From contig JAZDLA010000049.1 in NCBI GenBank assembly GCA_043802425.1, forward strand, positions 1 to 18,902: 18,902 nt of DNA, written 5' to 3'. The notes under the pieces were generated by a model. That model worked only from the letters and a program-made list of their open reading frames with translations, did no database searches and was not told the origin of the DNA. A program made the position numbers and the translations under genes. The stretch's first letter is position 1. Each line of letters opens with the position of its first letter. The stretch is from JAGUYA01 sp043802425 (GTDB lineage Bacteria > Omnitrophota > Gorgyraeia > Gygaellales > Profunditerraquicolaceae). This document shows, piece by piece, positions 7,152 to 14,179 of this stretch.

Positions 7152-7270
7152 AGATTTAGTTCCTCCCTCTATCCCGCGCCTCTTACTTCAGCGGGATCTA
7201 GAGGCCCAGATTTAGTTCCTCCCTCTATCCCGCGCCTCTTACTTCGGCGGGATCTAGAGATCCAGATTTA
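7142..7270. repeat. 56-bp tandem repeat (about 2.3 copies) spanning the 5' end of tRNA-Lys and its leader
   Basis: Copy 1 is 7142-7197 and copy 2 is 7198-7253, differing at one base (A at 7190, G at 7246). A third, partial copy of about 17 bases (7254-7270, two differences) ends exactly at the frr stop codon. Each full unit begins with the first ten bases of tRNA-Lys (plus-strand CTAGAGGCCC). Each also contains a hairpin, ATCCCGC/GCGGGAT with a 13-base loop (7171-7177 with 7191-7197; 7227-7233 with 7247-7253), extendable by CTCTA/TAGAG across a small bulge. All of it is transcribed ahead of the tRNA if the frr operon reads through. Confidence 0.9.
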
Positions 7271-7831
7271 TTAAAACTCAAGAGTTTCTTTCTCTTTGCT
7301 CTTTAACAACTCGTCGACTTTGGCAATATATTTATCCACGAGTTTCTGCAGTTCGTCGATACCCCTAAACTTATCGTCTTCGGGTATAAGTTTATCTTTC
7401 TCTAATTTTTCTACGGCCTCTTTTGCCTCCCGCCTTATCGTGCGTAACGATACCCGTCCTTCTTCGGTCATCTTATGTACGACCTTGACTAATTCCTGGC
7501 GCCTTTCTTTGGATAAAGGCGGTATAGATAAGCGGATTAATTTACCGTCATTGGACGGATTAACCCCCAAGTTAGATTTTAGTATCGCTTTCTCTATCTC
7601 GCTTATAGCGGTTACATCCCAGGGCTGTATTACAATAAGGTGCGCATCGGGTACGGATATGGAAGCCAATTGCTTAAGCAGGGTGGGCGTTCCATAATAA
7701 TCGATATGTAAACCCTCTACGAGATTGGGACTGGCCCGACCCGTTCTTACCTCGGAGAATTCCCGGCTTACAGACTCTACGGCTTTCTTCATTTTATCGT
7801 CGGTATTATGTAAGATTTCTCTAATAGTCAT
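7271..7831 (-). CDS. frr: Ribosome recycling factor
   Basis: Splits post-termination ribosomes together with EF-G. The 186-residue length is standard. The family core is clear: FSEVRTGRASPNLVEGL (about 25-41), the IQPWD segment, NPSNDGKLIRLSIPPLSKERR, and the C-terminal coiled helical region with VRTIRRE-like SLRTIRREAKEAVEK. It is the last protein gene of the rpsB-tsf-pyrH-frr operon, 69 bases after pyrH. The ATG at 7831 has a purine-rich Shine-Dalgarno (AAGGGGGT). Its stop codon abuts the last partial copy of the 56-bp repeat. Confidence 0.98.
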   Translation of the reverse strand: MTIREILHNTDDKMKKAVESVSREFSEVRTGRASPNLVEGLHIDYYGTPTLLKQLASISVPDAHLIVIQPWDVTAISEIEKAILKSNLGVNPSNDGKLIRLSIPPLSKERRQELVKVVHKMTEEGRVSLRTIRREAKEAVEKLEKDKLIPEDDKFRGIDELQKLVDKYIAKVDELLKSKEKETLEF

Positions 7832-7900
7832 AACTACCCCCTTATTTTTGAATCAGAGTGGGTTATGCGGCGAGGGTTAGGACTGGGCTGATCATCCAAT

Positions 7901-8626
7901 TTATCTGACAACCGTACCTAACTTTTCCCCTAACACGACGCGCCTGATATTACCTTTTTTATTAAGGTTGAAGACTACGATAGGTAACTTGTTATCCATG
8001 CAAAGGCTGACAGCGGTAGCATCCATAACCTTAAGCCCTTTTTTAAGCACATCGATATATTTTAAAGTATAGAATTTTTTCGCACTCCTTACCCTTAAAG
8101 GATCAGCAGAATAAACGCCGTCTACTTTGGTGGCCTTTAATATCGCATCAGCGCTTATCTCCATAGCCCGAAGCGCTGCTGTGGTGTCTGTAGTAAAATA
8201 AGGGTTGCCTGTCCCGGCCACAAATATCACGATGCGACCTTTTTCTAAATGCCTGATTGCCTTTCTCCTGATATATGGTTCGGCAACCCTTTGCATCTCT
8301 ATAGCCGTCATGACGCGAGTGGGCATACCCATCTTCTCCAATACATCCTGCAGCGCCAAGCCATTGATAACCGTAGCCAACATCCCCATATAATCAGCTA
8401 CAGACCTATCCATATCTAGCCCGCGCGAAGCCGTATTCTCCTGGCCGCGGAAGATATTGCCTGCACCCAAGACTATGGCTACATCCACTTTCAACTGCCT
8501 TATCTCTTTTATCTGACGGGCAATAGAGACTAAAACAGACTGGTCTATACCGTGGCTTTGTCTGCCTTGGAGCGCTTCGCCGCTTAATTTTAAAACTATT
8601 CTTTTATAGACGGGCTTGAGTATCAT
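7901..8626 (-). CDS. pyrH: Uridylate kinase (UMP kinase)
   Basis: Phosphorylates UMP to UDP; a hexameric amino-acid-kinase-fold enzyme of pyrimidine synthesis. The 241-residue protein starts with YKRIVLKLSGEAL and has VLGAGNIFRGQ, the substrate-binding MGMLATVINGLALQDVLE helix, AGTGNPYFTTDTTAALRA (the FTTD hallmark of bacterial PyrH), and TKVDGVYSADP. Length is typical. Its ATG overlaps the tsf stop as ATGA, the classical tsf-pyrH arrangement. Confidence 0.98.
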   Translation of the reverse strand: MILKPVYKRIVLKLSGEALQGRQSHGIDQSVLVSIARQIKEIRQLKVDVAIVLGAGNIFRGQENTASRGLDMDRSVADYMGMLATVINGLALQDVLEKMGMPTRVMTAIEMQRVAEPYIRRKAIRHLEKGRIVIFVAGTGNPYFTTDTTAALRAMEISADAILKATKVDGVYSADPLRVRSAKKFYTLKYIDVLKKGLKVMDATAVSLCMDNKLPIVVFNLNKKGNIRRVVLGEKLGTVVR

Positions 8627-9147
8627 GCGCCGATTTTATAGCGTGCAAACTGACGGATAACGATATTCTCTCCGATTTTACCAATCAGGCTACCTAAATA
8701 ATCTTTTATGCTAAGGGCGGGGTCTTTTATAAAAGCCTGCTCTAACAGACAATTATCCTTATAAAAACGTTCTTTATCTTCTTCTCCCTTAATAATCTTT
8801 GCCGGGACGTCTTCCTTTTTTATATACGCCGGATTAGATGCAGCTATCTGCATGGCAATATCTTTGGTAAATTGGCAAAAATCGCTATTACGCGCTACAA
8901 AGTCGGTTTCGCAGTTAACTTCTAACAATACCCCGATTTTATTGCCGTGGTGCACATAGGCTTCAATTCTACCCTCTTTGGCCGCCCTATCTTGTTTCTT
9001 AGCGGCAATTTCAAGGCCGCGTTTACGTAATAGCCCTGCAGCCTTCTCTACGTCGCCTTTGGCGTCTTTAAGCGCTTGCTGGCAATTCGATACGCTGGCA
9101 CAAGTCATTTCTCTTAATTCTTTAATGGATTCTAAAGATATCTTCAT
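8623..9147 (-). CDS. tsf: Elongation factor Ts, short form
   Basis: Nucleotide-exchange factor for EF-Tu. The N-terminal UBA-like domain (IKELREMTCASVSNCQQALK, about 8-27) and the core motif VNCETDFVARN (TDFVA at 81-85) are intact. The protein is only 174 residues, against about 283 in E. coli. It resembles the compact forms in Thermus and some other lineages that have one core subdomain instead of two. There is no frameshift: the frame is clean and ends in a normal overlap with pyrH. The start lies just after the rpsB stop, with AGGA overlapping that stop. Confidence 0.96.
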   Translation of the reverse strand: MKISLESIKELREMTCASVSNCQQALKDAKGDVEKAAGLLRKRGLEIAAKKQDRAAKEGRIEAYVHHGNKIGVLLEVNCETDFVARNSDFCQFTKDIAMQIAASNPAYIKKEDVPAKIIKGEEDKERFYKDNCLLEQAFIKDPALSIKDYLGSLIGKIGENIVIRQFARYKIGA

Positions 9148-9150
9148 TAT

Positions 9151-10056
9151 TTATCCTACCTTCCTTCTGGGCCTGGACTTTACGTCAGGGGTCTGTTTAA
9201 CGCGCCCTTTTCTAGCAGACTTTGTCTCCTCATCGGGAGCTGTGGTTGTCTCTACGATTTCTTCAATCTCTTTAATCTTGACTTCTTCTTCAGGAAGCAC
9301 AAGCGGCGCTTCTTCTTTGTCTTCACCTTCCCCCGGCTTTACCGCCACGCCTTCCTGAGAAAGATAAGATAAAAATCTCTTGCGGCCTTCGATTACGCTA
9401 TCAGCGATAAGGCTGGTAACTATGCGTATGGATTTAGTCGCGTCATCGTTACCGGGGATAGGATAAGCAATCAGATCAGGGTTTGAGTTAGTATCAATAA
9501 GGCTTATCACGGGTATAGATAATCTAGCCGCCTCCTTCACCGCCGTTTCTTCTTTTTTTGTATCCACGATAAAAATCGCCTTAGGGATCCGCTCCATCTG
9601 GACAATCCCGGCGAAATTCTTTTTTAATTTACCCAATTCTTTCTCAAGGCCGGCGATTTCCTTCTTGGTCAGTTTCTCAAAAGTGCCGTCCACCCTCATC
9701 TTCTCTATCGCCTTTAAGCGGTTTATGCTCTTTTTGATGGTAGCCATGTTAGTCAGCATACCTCCAGGCCAGCGCTCCGTGACATAATACATGCCGCAGC
9801 GCACTGCCTCCTGGAAGACTGCTTCCTGCGCCTGCCTTTTTGTGCCCACAAAAAGCACCACTTCGCCTTTGGAGACAATATCCAAGACGAAGTCCCTGGC
9901 TCTATTTAAACATTCTACGGTTTTTTCCAAATCAATAATATAAATACCGCTCCTCTGCCCAAATATAAACTGCTTCATCTTGGGATTCCAACGCGAAGTC
10001 TTATGGCCAAAATGTACCCCTGCTTCTAATAATTGTTTAATCAGTTCTGTAGACAA
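9151..10056 (-). CDS. rpsB: 30S ribosomal protein S2 with long charged C-terminal tail
   Basis: The S2 core is unmistakable: LLEAGVHFGHKTSRWNPKM near the N-terminus, FVGTKRQAQEAV, RWPGGMLTN, and DTNSNPDLIAYPIPGNDDA near the end of the core. The chosen start is a TTG at 10056, giving MSTELIKQLLEAGVHFGH. A strong GGGAGGGAG (10063-10071) stands 6 bases upstream of it. A longer frame opens at another TTG at 10080, but that would place the Shine-Dalgarno inside the gene. The 301-residue product is about 60 residues longer than E. coli S2: from about residue 233 it carries an acidic Glu-rich stretch followed by a basic Arg/Lys-rich end. First gene of the translation operon. Confidence 0.96.
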   Translation of the reverse strand: MSTELIKQLLEAGVHFGHKTSRWNPKMKQFIFGQRSGIYIIDLEKTVECLNRARDFVLDIVSKGEVVLFVGTKRQAQEAVFQEAVRCGMYYVTERWPGGMLTNMATIKKSINRLKAIEKMRVDGTFEKLTKKEIAGLEKELGKLKKNFAGIVQMERIPKAIFIVDTKKEETAVKEAARLSIPVISLIDTNSNPDLIAYPIPGNDDATKSIRIVTSLIADSVIEGRKRFLSYLSQEGVAVKPGEGEDKEEAPLVLPEEEVKIKEIEEIVETTTAPDEETKSARKGRVKQTPDVKSRPRRKVG

Positions 10057-10122
10057 ATTATTCTCCCTCCCTATGTTCAAGCTGGTTTAAATTTGATATT
10101 ATCCTGTCCAAAGTAAAGCTTA

Positions 10123-10150
10123 AGTATAGCAGAATATTCCCAAGTTGCAA
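10123..10150 (-). promoter_or_regulatory. Candidate sigma70-type promoter of rpsB-tsf-pyrH-frr
   Basis: On the minus strand, TTGCAA (complement of 10145-10150) is separated by 16 bases from TATACT (complement of 10123-10128). This puts transcription start near 10115 and a leader of roughly 60 bases before rpsB. The -10 is a 5/6 match and the -35 a 4/6 match to consensus. It lies immediately after the msbA stop codon, consistent with separate expression of the translation operon. Confidence 0.5.
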
Positions 10151-11944
10151 CTATTTTTCCAACTCTTGTAACTGATAAAGCTTCCTATATAAGCCGTCCC
10201 TGTTAAGGAGTTCGGCGTGGCTACCCTCTTGGGTGATTACACCTTTATCCAGAACGATTATCCTGTGCGCATTTTTGACCGTAGAAAGCCGGTGCGCGAT
10301 CACGAATACCGTACGGCCCTGCACAAGTCTATCTAAGGCCCCCTGCACAAGGCGTTCCGACTCAGAATCCAGCTGTGAAGTCGCCTCATCCAGAATTAAA
10401 ATAGGCGGATTTTTCAGCAATGCCCGGGCAATAGCTAGCCTCTGGCGCTCGCCTCCGGAAAGCTTCATGCCTCTATCGCCGATGATTGTCTCGTAGCCCG
10501 AAGGCAGATGCCGGATAAAATCATGGGCATAAGCCTGTGTAGCTGCCTCTTCTATCTGCTGCGGGGACGCATCCGGATCCCCATAGAGAATATTAGCCCG
10601 GATCGTATCATTAAAAAGTATGGTCTCTTGCGTAACTATGCCGATTTTTTGACGCAGGGATTTAAAGGTCAGCTCTTTTGTATCTACGCCGTCAATTAAA
10701 ATCCTCCCTTTCTGCGGGTCGTAGAAACGCGGGATTAAATCCACAAATGTGGTCTTTCCTACGCCGCTGGGGCCAACAATCGCCAGAATCTCGCCCTTCT
10801 TTACATTAAGATTTATTCCTTTTAAAATCTGCTGCTCTGTATAACTAAAATAGACGTCTTCGTAAATTATACTCTCTTTAAAAACGGCGAGTTCCCGCGC
10901 CCCAGATTTCTCTTTAATACTAGGGGGCATATCTAACACCTCATAGATACGGGCACTGGCAGCTATCGCCTGCTGCATGATAGATGAAACCTGGCTCAAT
11001 TTTTTAAAGGGCCGGATTAAAGAAAGCAGGGCAGCCATAAATAAAGTAAAGGCGCCGAAAGAAAGTCTGCCTTCGATGACCTGCCTACCACTATAGTATA
11101 TAATAAATAGCGCCATGGCTACGCCGATTAGCTCGGTAGTGATGCCCAGGATAAGCATCCTTTTAATAGATTTCATGGCGATTCTATAGTAATCGTGATT
11201 CTGTCTCTTGAATTTTTCTATTTCCCTGCCCTCGGCGCAAAATGCCCTGACGATCCGAATGCCGATGAATGTCTCAACTAGTAAAGAATTGATATCGGCC
11301 ATTTTTTCCTGAGATTTCCTGCTGAGTTTGCGTAAAACCTTACCTACCGCCACAATAGGTACAGCCACCAGCGGTAAGACAATTATGGAAATCAGGGCCA
11401 TCTTCCAATTGATAAAAAAGGTCAAGAGAGCAAAGGAGACCACCTGGAGGGACTGATAAACTATATCCGTAAGCGCATAAGATACGGCGTTTTCTATGAG
11501 TTTCACATCGTTGGTAATGCGCGAGATTAATTCTCCGCTTCTCTTCTGCGTAAAATAGTCTAAAGACAAGGCTTGTAATTTATCGTAGATAAGACTCCTG
11601 ACATCCCGGATTACTCTTTGGCCCACGTCAGACATAATATACGATTGCAGGAACTCAAAGATAGCCCTGATAAGCAAGGCTATGGGCATGACTACCAGCA
11701 AAAGATAGAGCACCTTTAAAGGCGTAAGGCTATTCAGCTGGCTTAAGATATGTTCCAGGAATACCGGGAGTTTGCCCGAGGTAAAGGCTATGGGCTTATT
11801 GGTAAAGATCCTGTCTACGACCGGGACAATCGCGCTTAGGCGAAAAACATCCAAAAGCGTGACTACGCCCATGAAGACGGCGGATAAAACCAGGAGCCTG
11901 TAATAGGGCCTGGCGAATTTAAATAACCTGCGGTAACTCTGCAT
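10151..11944 (-). CDS. msbA: MsbA-type lipid A / lipid-linked ABC exporter (fused membrane and ATPase domains)
   Basis: A half-size ABC exporter of 597 residues. The N-terminal six-helix domain covers about residues 15-325 with the usual loop GVGQRVIRDVRSLIYDKL-like segment (QRVIRDVR at 109-116). The C-terminal ATPase has Walker A GPSGVGKT (391-398), Q-loop Gln439, signature LSGGER (495-500), Walker B ILILDE (Glu520) and switch His551. The best match by architecture and context is MsbA, which flips lipid A core across the inner membrane. The plus-strand lipid A gene lpxB lies just across the divergent control region. A more general multidrug or peptide exporter is the alternative. The ATG at 11944 has a purine-rich upstream stretch (AGAGGGGTAG). 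Confidence 0.87.
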   Translation of the reverse strand: MQSYRRLFKFARPYYRLLVLSAVFMGVVTLLDVFRLSAIVPVVDRIFTNKPIAFTSGKLPVFLEHILSQLNSLTPLKVLYLLLVVMPIALLIRAIFEFLQSYIMSDVGQRVIRDVRSLIYDKLQALSLDYFTQKRSGELISRITNDVKLIENAVSYALTDIVYQSLQVVSFALLTFFINWKMALISIIVLPLVAVPIVAVGKVLRKLSRKSQEKMADINSLLVETFIGIRIVRAFCAEGREIEKFKRQNHDYYRIAMKSIKRMLILGITTELIGVAMALFIIYYSGRQVIEGRLSFGAFTLFMAALLSLIRPFKKLSQVSSIMQQAIAASARIYEVLDMPPSIKEKSGARELAVFKESIIYEDVYFSYTEQQILKGINLNVKKGEILAIVGPSGVGKTTFVDLIPRFYDPQKGRILIDGVDTKELTFKSLRQKIGIVTQETILFNDTIRANILYGDPDASPQQIEEAATQAYAHDFIRHLPSGYETIIGDRGMKLSGGERQRLAIARALLKNPPILILDEATSQLDSESERLVQGALDRLVQGRTVFVIAHRLSTVKNAHRIIVLDKGVITQEGSHAELLNRDGLYRKLYQLQELEK

Positions 11945-11992
11945 CCTATCTACCCCTCTTTAATGAGCAGATGACTTATAGAGCACAAAGCG

Positions 11993-12030
11993 CGACATAA
12001 GTCATAAGTTTGCACTTATAAGTTATGTCG
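11993..12030. promoter_or_regulatory. 38-bp imperfect palindrome in the divergent control region
   Basis: Outer arms CGACATAA (11993-12000) and TTATGTCG (12023-12030) are perfect complements. Inner arms ATAAGT (12004-12009) and ACTTAT (12014-12019) also pair, around a 4-base loop. A related 11-bp palindrome, CATAACTTATG, occurs at 12055-12065, and the right arm contains the complementary form ATAAGTTATG (12018-12027). This repeated CATAAsTTATG-like motif between msbA and the oxidoreductase-lpxB operon looks like an operator pair for a dimeric regulator. It is too AT-rich and lacks the T-run expected for a terminator. Confidence 0.5.
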
Positions 12031-12054
12031 TTAAAACTACTTAAGAGTATAGGC

Positions 12055-12065
12055 CATAACTTATG
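12055..12065. promoter_or_regulatory. CATAACTTATG palindromic motif, possible second operator half
   Basis: This 11-bp palindrome shares its sequence with the arms of the 38-bp dyad at 11993-12030 and is centred about 49 bases from the dyad centre. It lies 25 bases upstream of the -35 box of the plus-strand promoter. On the minus strand it overlaps the region just upstream of a TATACT word that could serve msbA. Function is inferred only from repetition and position. Confidence 0.35.
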
Positions 12066-12089
12066 TGTTCACTTAATATATCATATTCA

Positions 12090-12118
12090 TTGACTTTTGT
12101 CGAGTGATTTGGTATGAT
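12090..12118 (+). promoter_or_regulatory. Strong sigma70-like promoter for the oxidoreductase-lpxB-HD operon
   Basis: TTGACT (12090-12095) and TATGAT (12113-12118) are separated by exactly 17 bases, each a 5/6 match to consensus. The expected transcription start, 7-8 bases past the -10, falls at 12125-12126, which is the A of the chosen ATG or the base before it. The mRNA is therefore predicted to be leaderless. An in-frame ATG at 12114 lies inside the -10 box and cannot be on a transcript from this promoter. Confidence 0.75.
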
Positions 12119-12125
12119 TTTTAGC

Positions 12126-13055
12126 ATGCAAAAGATAAAAGTAGCGGTGGTGGGAGCCGGGCACCTGGGCAGCATCCATGCTAAGCTATACCAAGAAATC
12201 GATACCTGTTCTCTGGTAGGAGTCTCTGATATAGATAAGGCCCGCCTGGACCAGGTATCCTCCAGCCTGAATGTCCCCGGTTACCTTAATTACCAAGAAC
12301 TTTTCGGTAAAGTTGATGCCGTAAGCATCGCCGTACCCACTAAACTGCATTTCCCGGTAACCGCTGATTTCCTGAAACACAAAATACATACGCTGGTAGA
12401 GAAACCCTTTACTACCAACCTAAAGGAAGCGGATTCCTTAATCAAATTAGCCGCCAAATTAAGGCTTATCCTGCAGGTGGGGCATGTGGAAAGATTTAAC
12501 TCTGCGTTTTCCGCCACACTTAAGCTGATCAAAGACCCTAAGTTCATTGAATGCCACAGATTAAGCCCTTTCCCTAACCGTTCGCTGGATATAGGCGCGG
12601 TCTTAGACCTGATGATCCACGATATAGATATAGTATTAGGGCTGGTAAACTCGCCCATTAAAAAAATTGAAGCAATAGGGGTACCTGTCTTGACTCACCT
12701 GGAAGATATTGCCAACGCCAGGATTACTTTTAAAAACGGATGCGTGTGTAATCTTACCGCCAGCCGCGTATCCGACGAATGGATGCGTAAAATCCGCATA
12801 TTCTTAAAGAATACTTATATCTCGCTAGATTATAAAAATGAAGAGGCCTTTGTGTACAGGAAAACTGACTCCGGCATTACCAAAGAAACCCTGCCTATCG
12901 AAAAAGAACAACCACTAAAAAAAGAACTCGCCTCATTTCTAGATTGCGTAATTCAGAATAAGCCTCCTATCGTCTCCGGAGAAGTAGCCCGGCAGGCGCT
13001 AAAAGTTGCCTTTGACATCTCTAATCAAATATGGAAAAAACCCAGAACATTCTAA
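12126..13055 (+). CDS. Gfo/Idh/MocA-family NAD(P)-dependent oxidoreductase, possibly UDP-GlcNAc 3-dehydrogenase-like
   Basis: The 309-residue protein has an N-terminal Rossmann domain (VAVVGAGHLGSIHAKLY, GAGHLG at 10-15), the family motif EKPF (92-95) and a C-terminal substrate domain with GHVERFN (119-125) and MIHDID (HDID at 165-168). The family oxidises or reduces sugar hydroxyls. It overlaps lpxB by 25 bases, and in Acidithiobacillus the family member GnnA, encoded beside lpxA/lpxB, makes the 3-keto intermediate of diamino lipid A sugar. A GnnA-like role is therefore plausible, but no partner aminotransferase (GnnB) is in the window. The ATG at 12126 is preferred over one at 12114 because the latter lies inside the -10 box. 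There is no Shine-Dalgarno, consistent with a leaderless message. Confidence 0.88.
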   Translation: MQKIKVAVVGAGHLGSIHAKLYQEIDTCSLVGVSDIDKARLDQVSSSLNVPGYLNYQELFGKVDAVSIAVPTKLHFPVTADFLKHKIHTLVEKPFTTNLKEADSLIKLAAKLRLILQVGHVERFNSAFSATLKLIKDPKFIECHRLSPFPNRSLDIGAVLDLMIHDIDIVLGLVNSPIKKIEAIGVPVLTHLEDIANARITFKNGCVCNLTASRVSDEWMRKIRIFLKNTYISLDYKNEEAFVYRKTDSGITKETLPIEKEQPLKKELASFLDCVIQNKPPIVSGEVARQALKVAFDISNQIWKKPRTF

Positions 13056-14179
13056 TCGTTGCGGGCGAAGCCTCAGGAGACCTGCACGCTTCTTGCCTGG
13101 TGAAAGCCATAAAAGAGATTTCCCCCTCCATAAATTTCTTTGGCTTAGGTGGTGCGGCCTTAAAAAAAGAAGGGGTGCATTTATATTCTAATATCGTAGA
13201 CCTGGCTGTAGTGGGATTTTCTGAGGTGCTAAAGAACCTGAAGAAATTTATCGATATTTTTAATGGCCTGCTTAAAGAGGTGGATAAAGTTAGACCGGAT
13301 CTAGCCATACTCGTCGATTATCCAGGTTTTAATTTACGCTTAGCAGCAGAACTCAAAAAAAGGAATATTCCCGTTATATATTATATCAGCCCGCAGGTCT
13401 GTGCCTGGGGCGAAAAAAGAATAGAAACTATCAAAAAAGTTATTAACCGGATGCTGGTAGTCTTTAAATTTGAGGAAGGGCTCTATAGAAATCATAATGT
13501 GCCCGTATCTTTTGTGGGACATCCCTTGCTAGATATCGTAAGACCTAAAGTTGCTAAAGAGCAGCTTTATAAAGAATTCGGTCTGGATTTAAATAACCCT
13601 ACTTTTGCGTTATTGCCCGGCTCAAGAGAAAAGGAAGTCAAAACGCTCCTGCCAATAATGCTGGATACTGCCCGCTTGATTCATAAAAAATTAGGCAATA
13701 ATATTCAATTCCTGATCTTAAGGTCCCCTACTGTAAAGGAAGACATATTTTACGATATAATAAAACGTTACCGAATACCGGCGCATCTAGTTTCGGATAG
13801 GACATACGACAGTTTATCTGCCAGCGACTTTGCCCTGGTGGCTTCCGGGACCGCGACTTTAGAAACAGCGATATTAGGAATTCCTATGGTCATCGTATAC
13901 AAAGTCTCCTTTCTTACCTGGGCATACCTAAGAATGAAAATAAGGATACCTTACATAGGCCTGGTTAATGTAGTAAGAGGGCAAAAGTTTGTTGAGGAAT
14001 TTATTCAATATAACGCAAGCCCCAAAAGGATAGCCGATTATATAGCCACTACCTTTAAAGATCGGCAGAGGCTAGAACAAATCAAAGAAGGCTTAGCCAG
14101 GGTCACCGCTTCTCTCGGAGAAAAGGGGGCCAGTCCAAGAGCGGCACAAATTATAACAAATTTTCTGGAGAAAAAATGA
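13031..14179 (+). CDS. lpxB: Lipid-A-disaccharide synthase
   Basis: Joins UDP-diacylglucosamine and lipid X to form the tetraacyl disaccharide of lipid A, at the inner face of the inner membrane. The 382-residue protein shows the family pattern throughout: VAGEASGDLHA (10-20), FFGLGGAAL, the DYPGFN segment (Asp96, the position of the catalytic Asp), ISPQVCAWGEKRI, FVGHPLLD, LLPGSREKEV, and SGTATLETAILG. Length is typical. The start lies 25 bases inside the upstream oxidoreductase gene with no obvious Shine-Dalgarno, implying translational coupling. Its presence shows the organism builds lipid A and hence an outer membrane. Confidence 0.97.
   Translation: MEKTQNILIVAGEASGDLHASCLVKAIKEISPSINFFGLGGAALKKEGVHLYSNIVDLAVVGFSEVLKNLKKFIDIFNGLLKEVDKVRPDLAILVDYPGFNLRLAAELKKRNIPVIYYISPQVCAWGEKRIETIKKVINRMLVVFKFEEGLYRNHNVPVSFVGHPLLDIVRPKVAKEQLYKEFGLDLNNPTFALLPGSREKEVKTLLPIMLDTARLIHKKLGNNIQFLILRSPTVKEDIFYDIIKRYRIPAHLVSDRTYDSLSASDFALVASGTATLETAILGIPMVIVYKVSFLTWAYLRMKIRIPYIGLVNVVRGQKFVEEFIQYNASPKRIADYIATTFKDRQRLEQIKEGLARVTASLGEKGASPRAAQIITNFLEKK

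Noticed and set aside
7901..9147. Possible frameshift or truncation of tsf, because the protein is short.
   Set aside because: The frame is clean, runs from an appropriate start to an ATGA overlap with pyrH, and compact EF-Ts proteins are known in other bacteria.
8978..9358. A 126-codon plus-strand frame across the tsf/rpsB junction.
   Set aside because: Antisense to two well-identified genes. The Ser-rich composition comes from the Glu/Lys-rich S2 tail read backwards.
12031..12060. TATACT word on the minus strand (complement near 12047-12052) as the msbA promoter.
   Set aside because: No acceptable -35 box at 16-18 bases was found, and other weak words such as TATAAG nearer msbA are equally possible. 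The msbA promoter is left uncalled.
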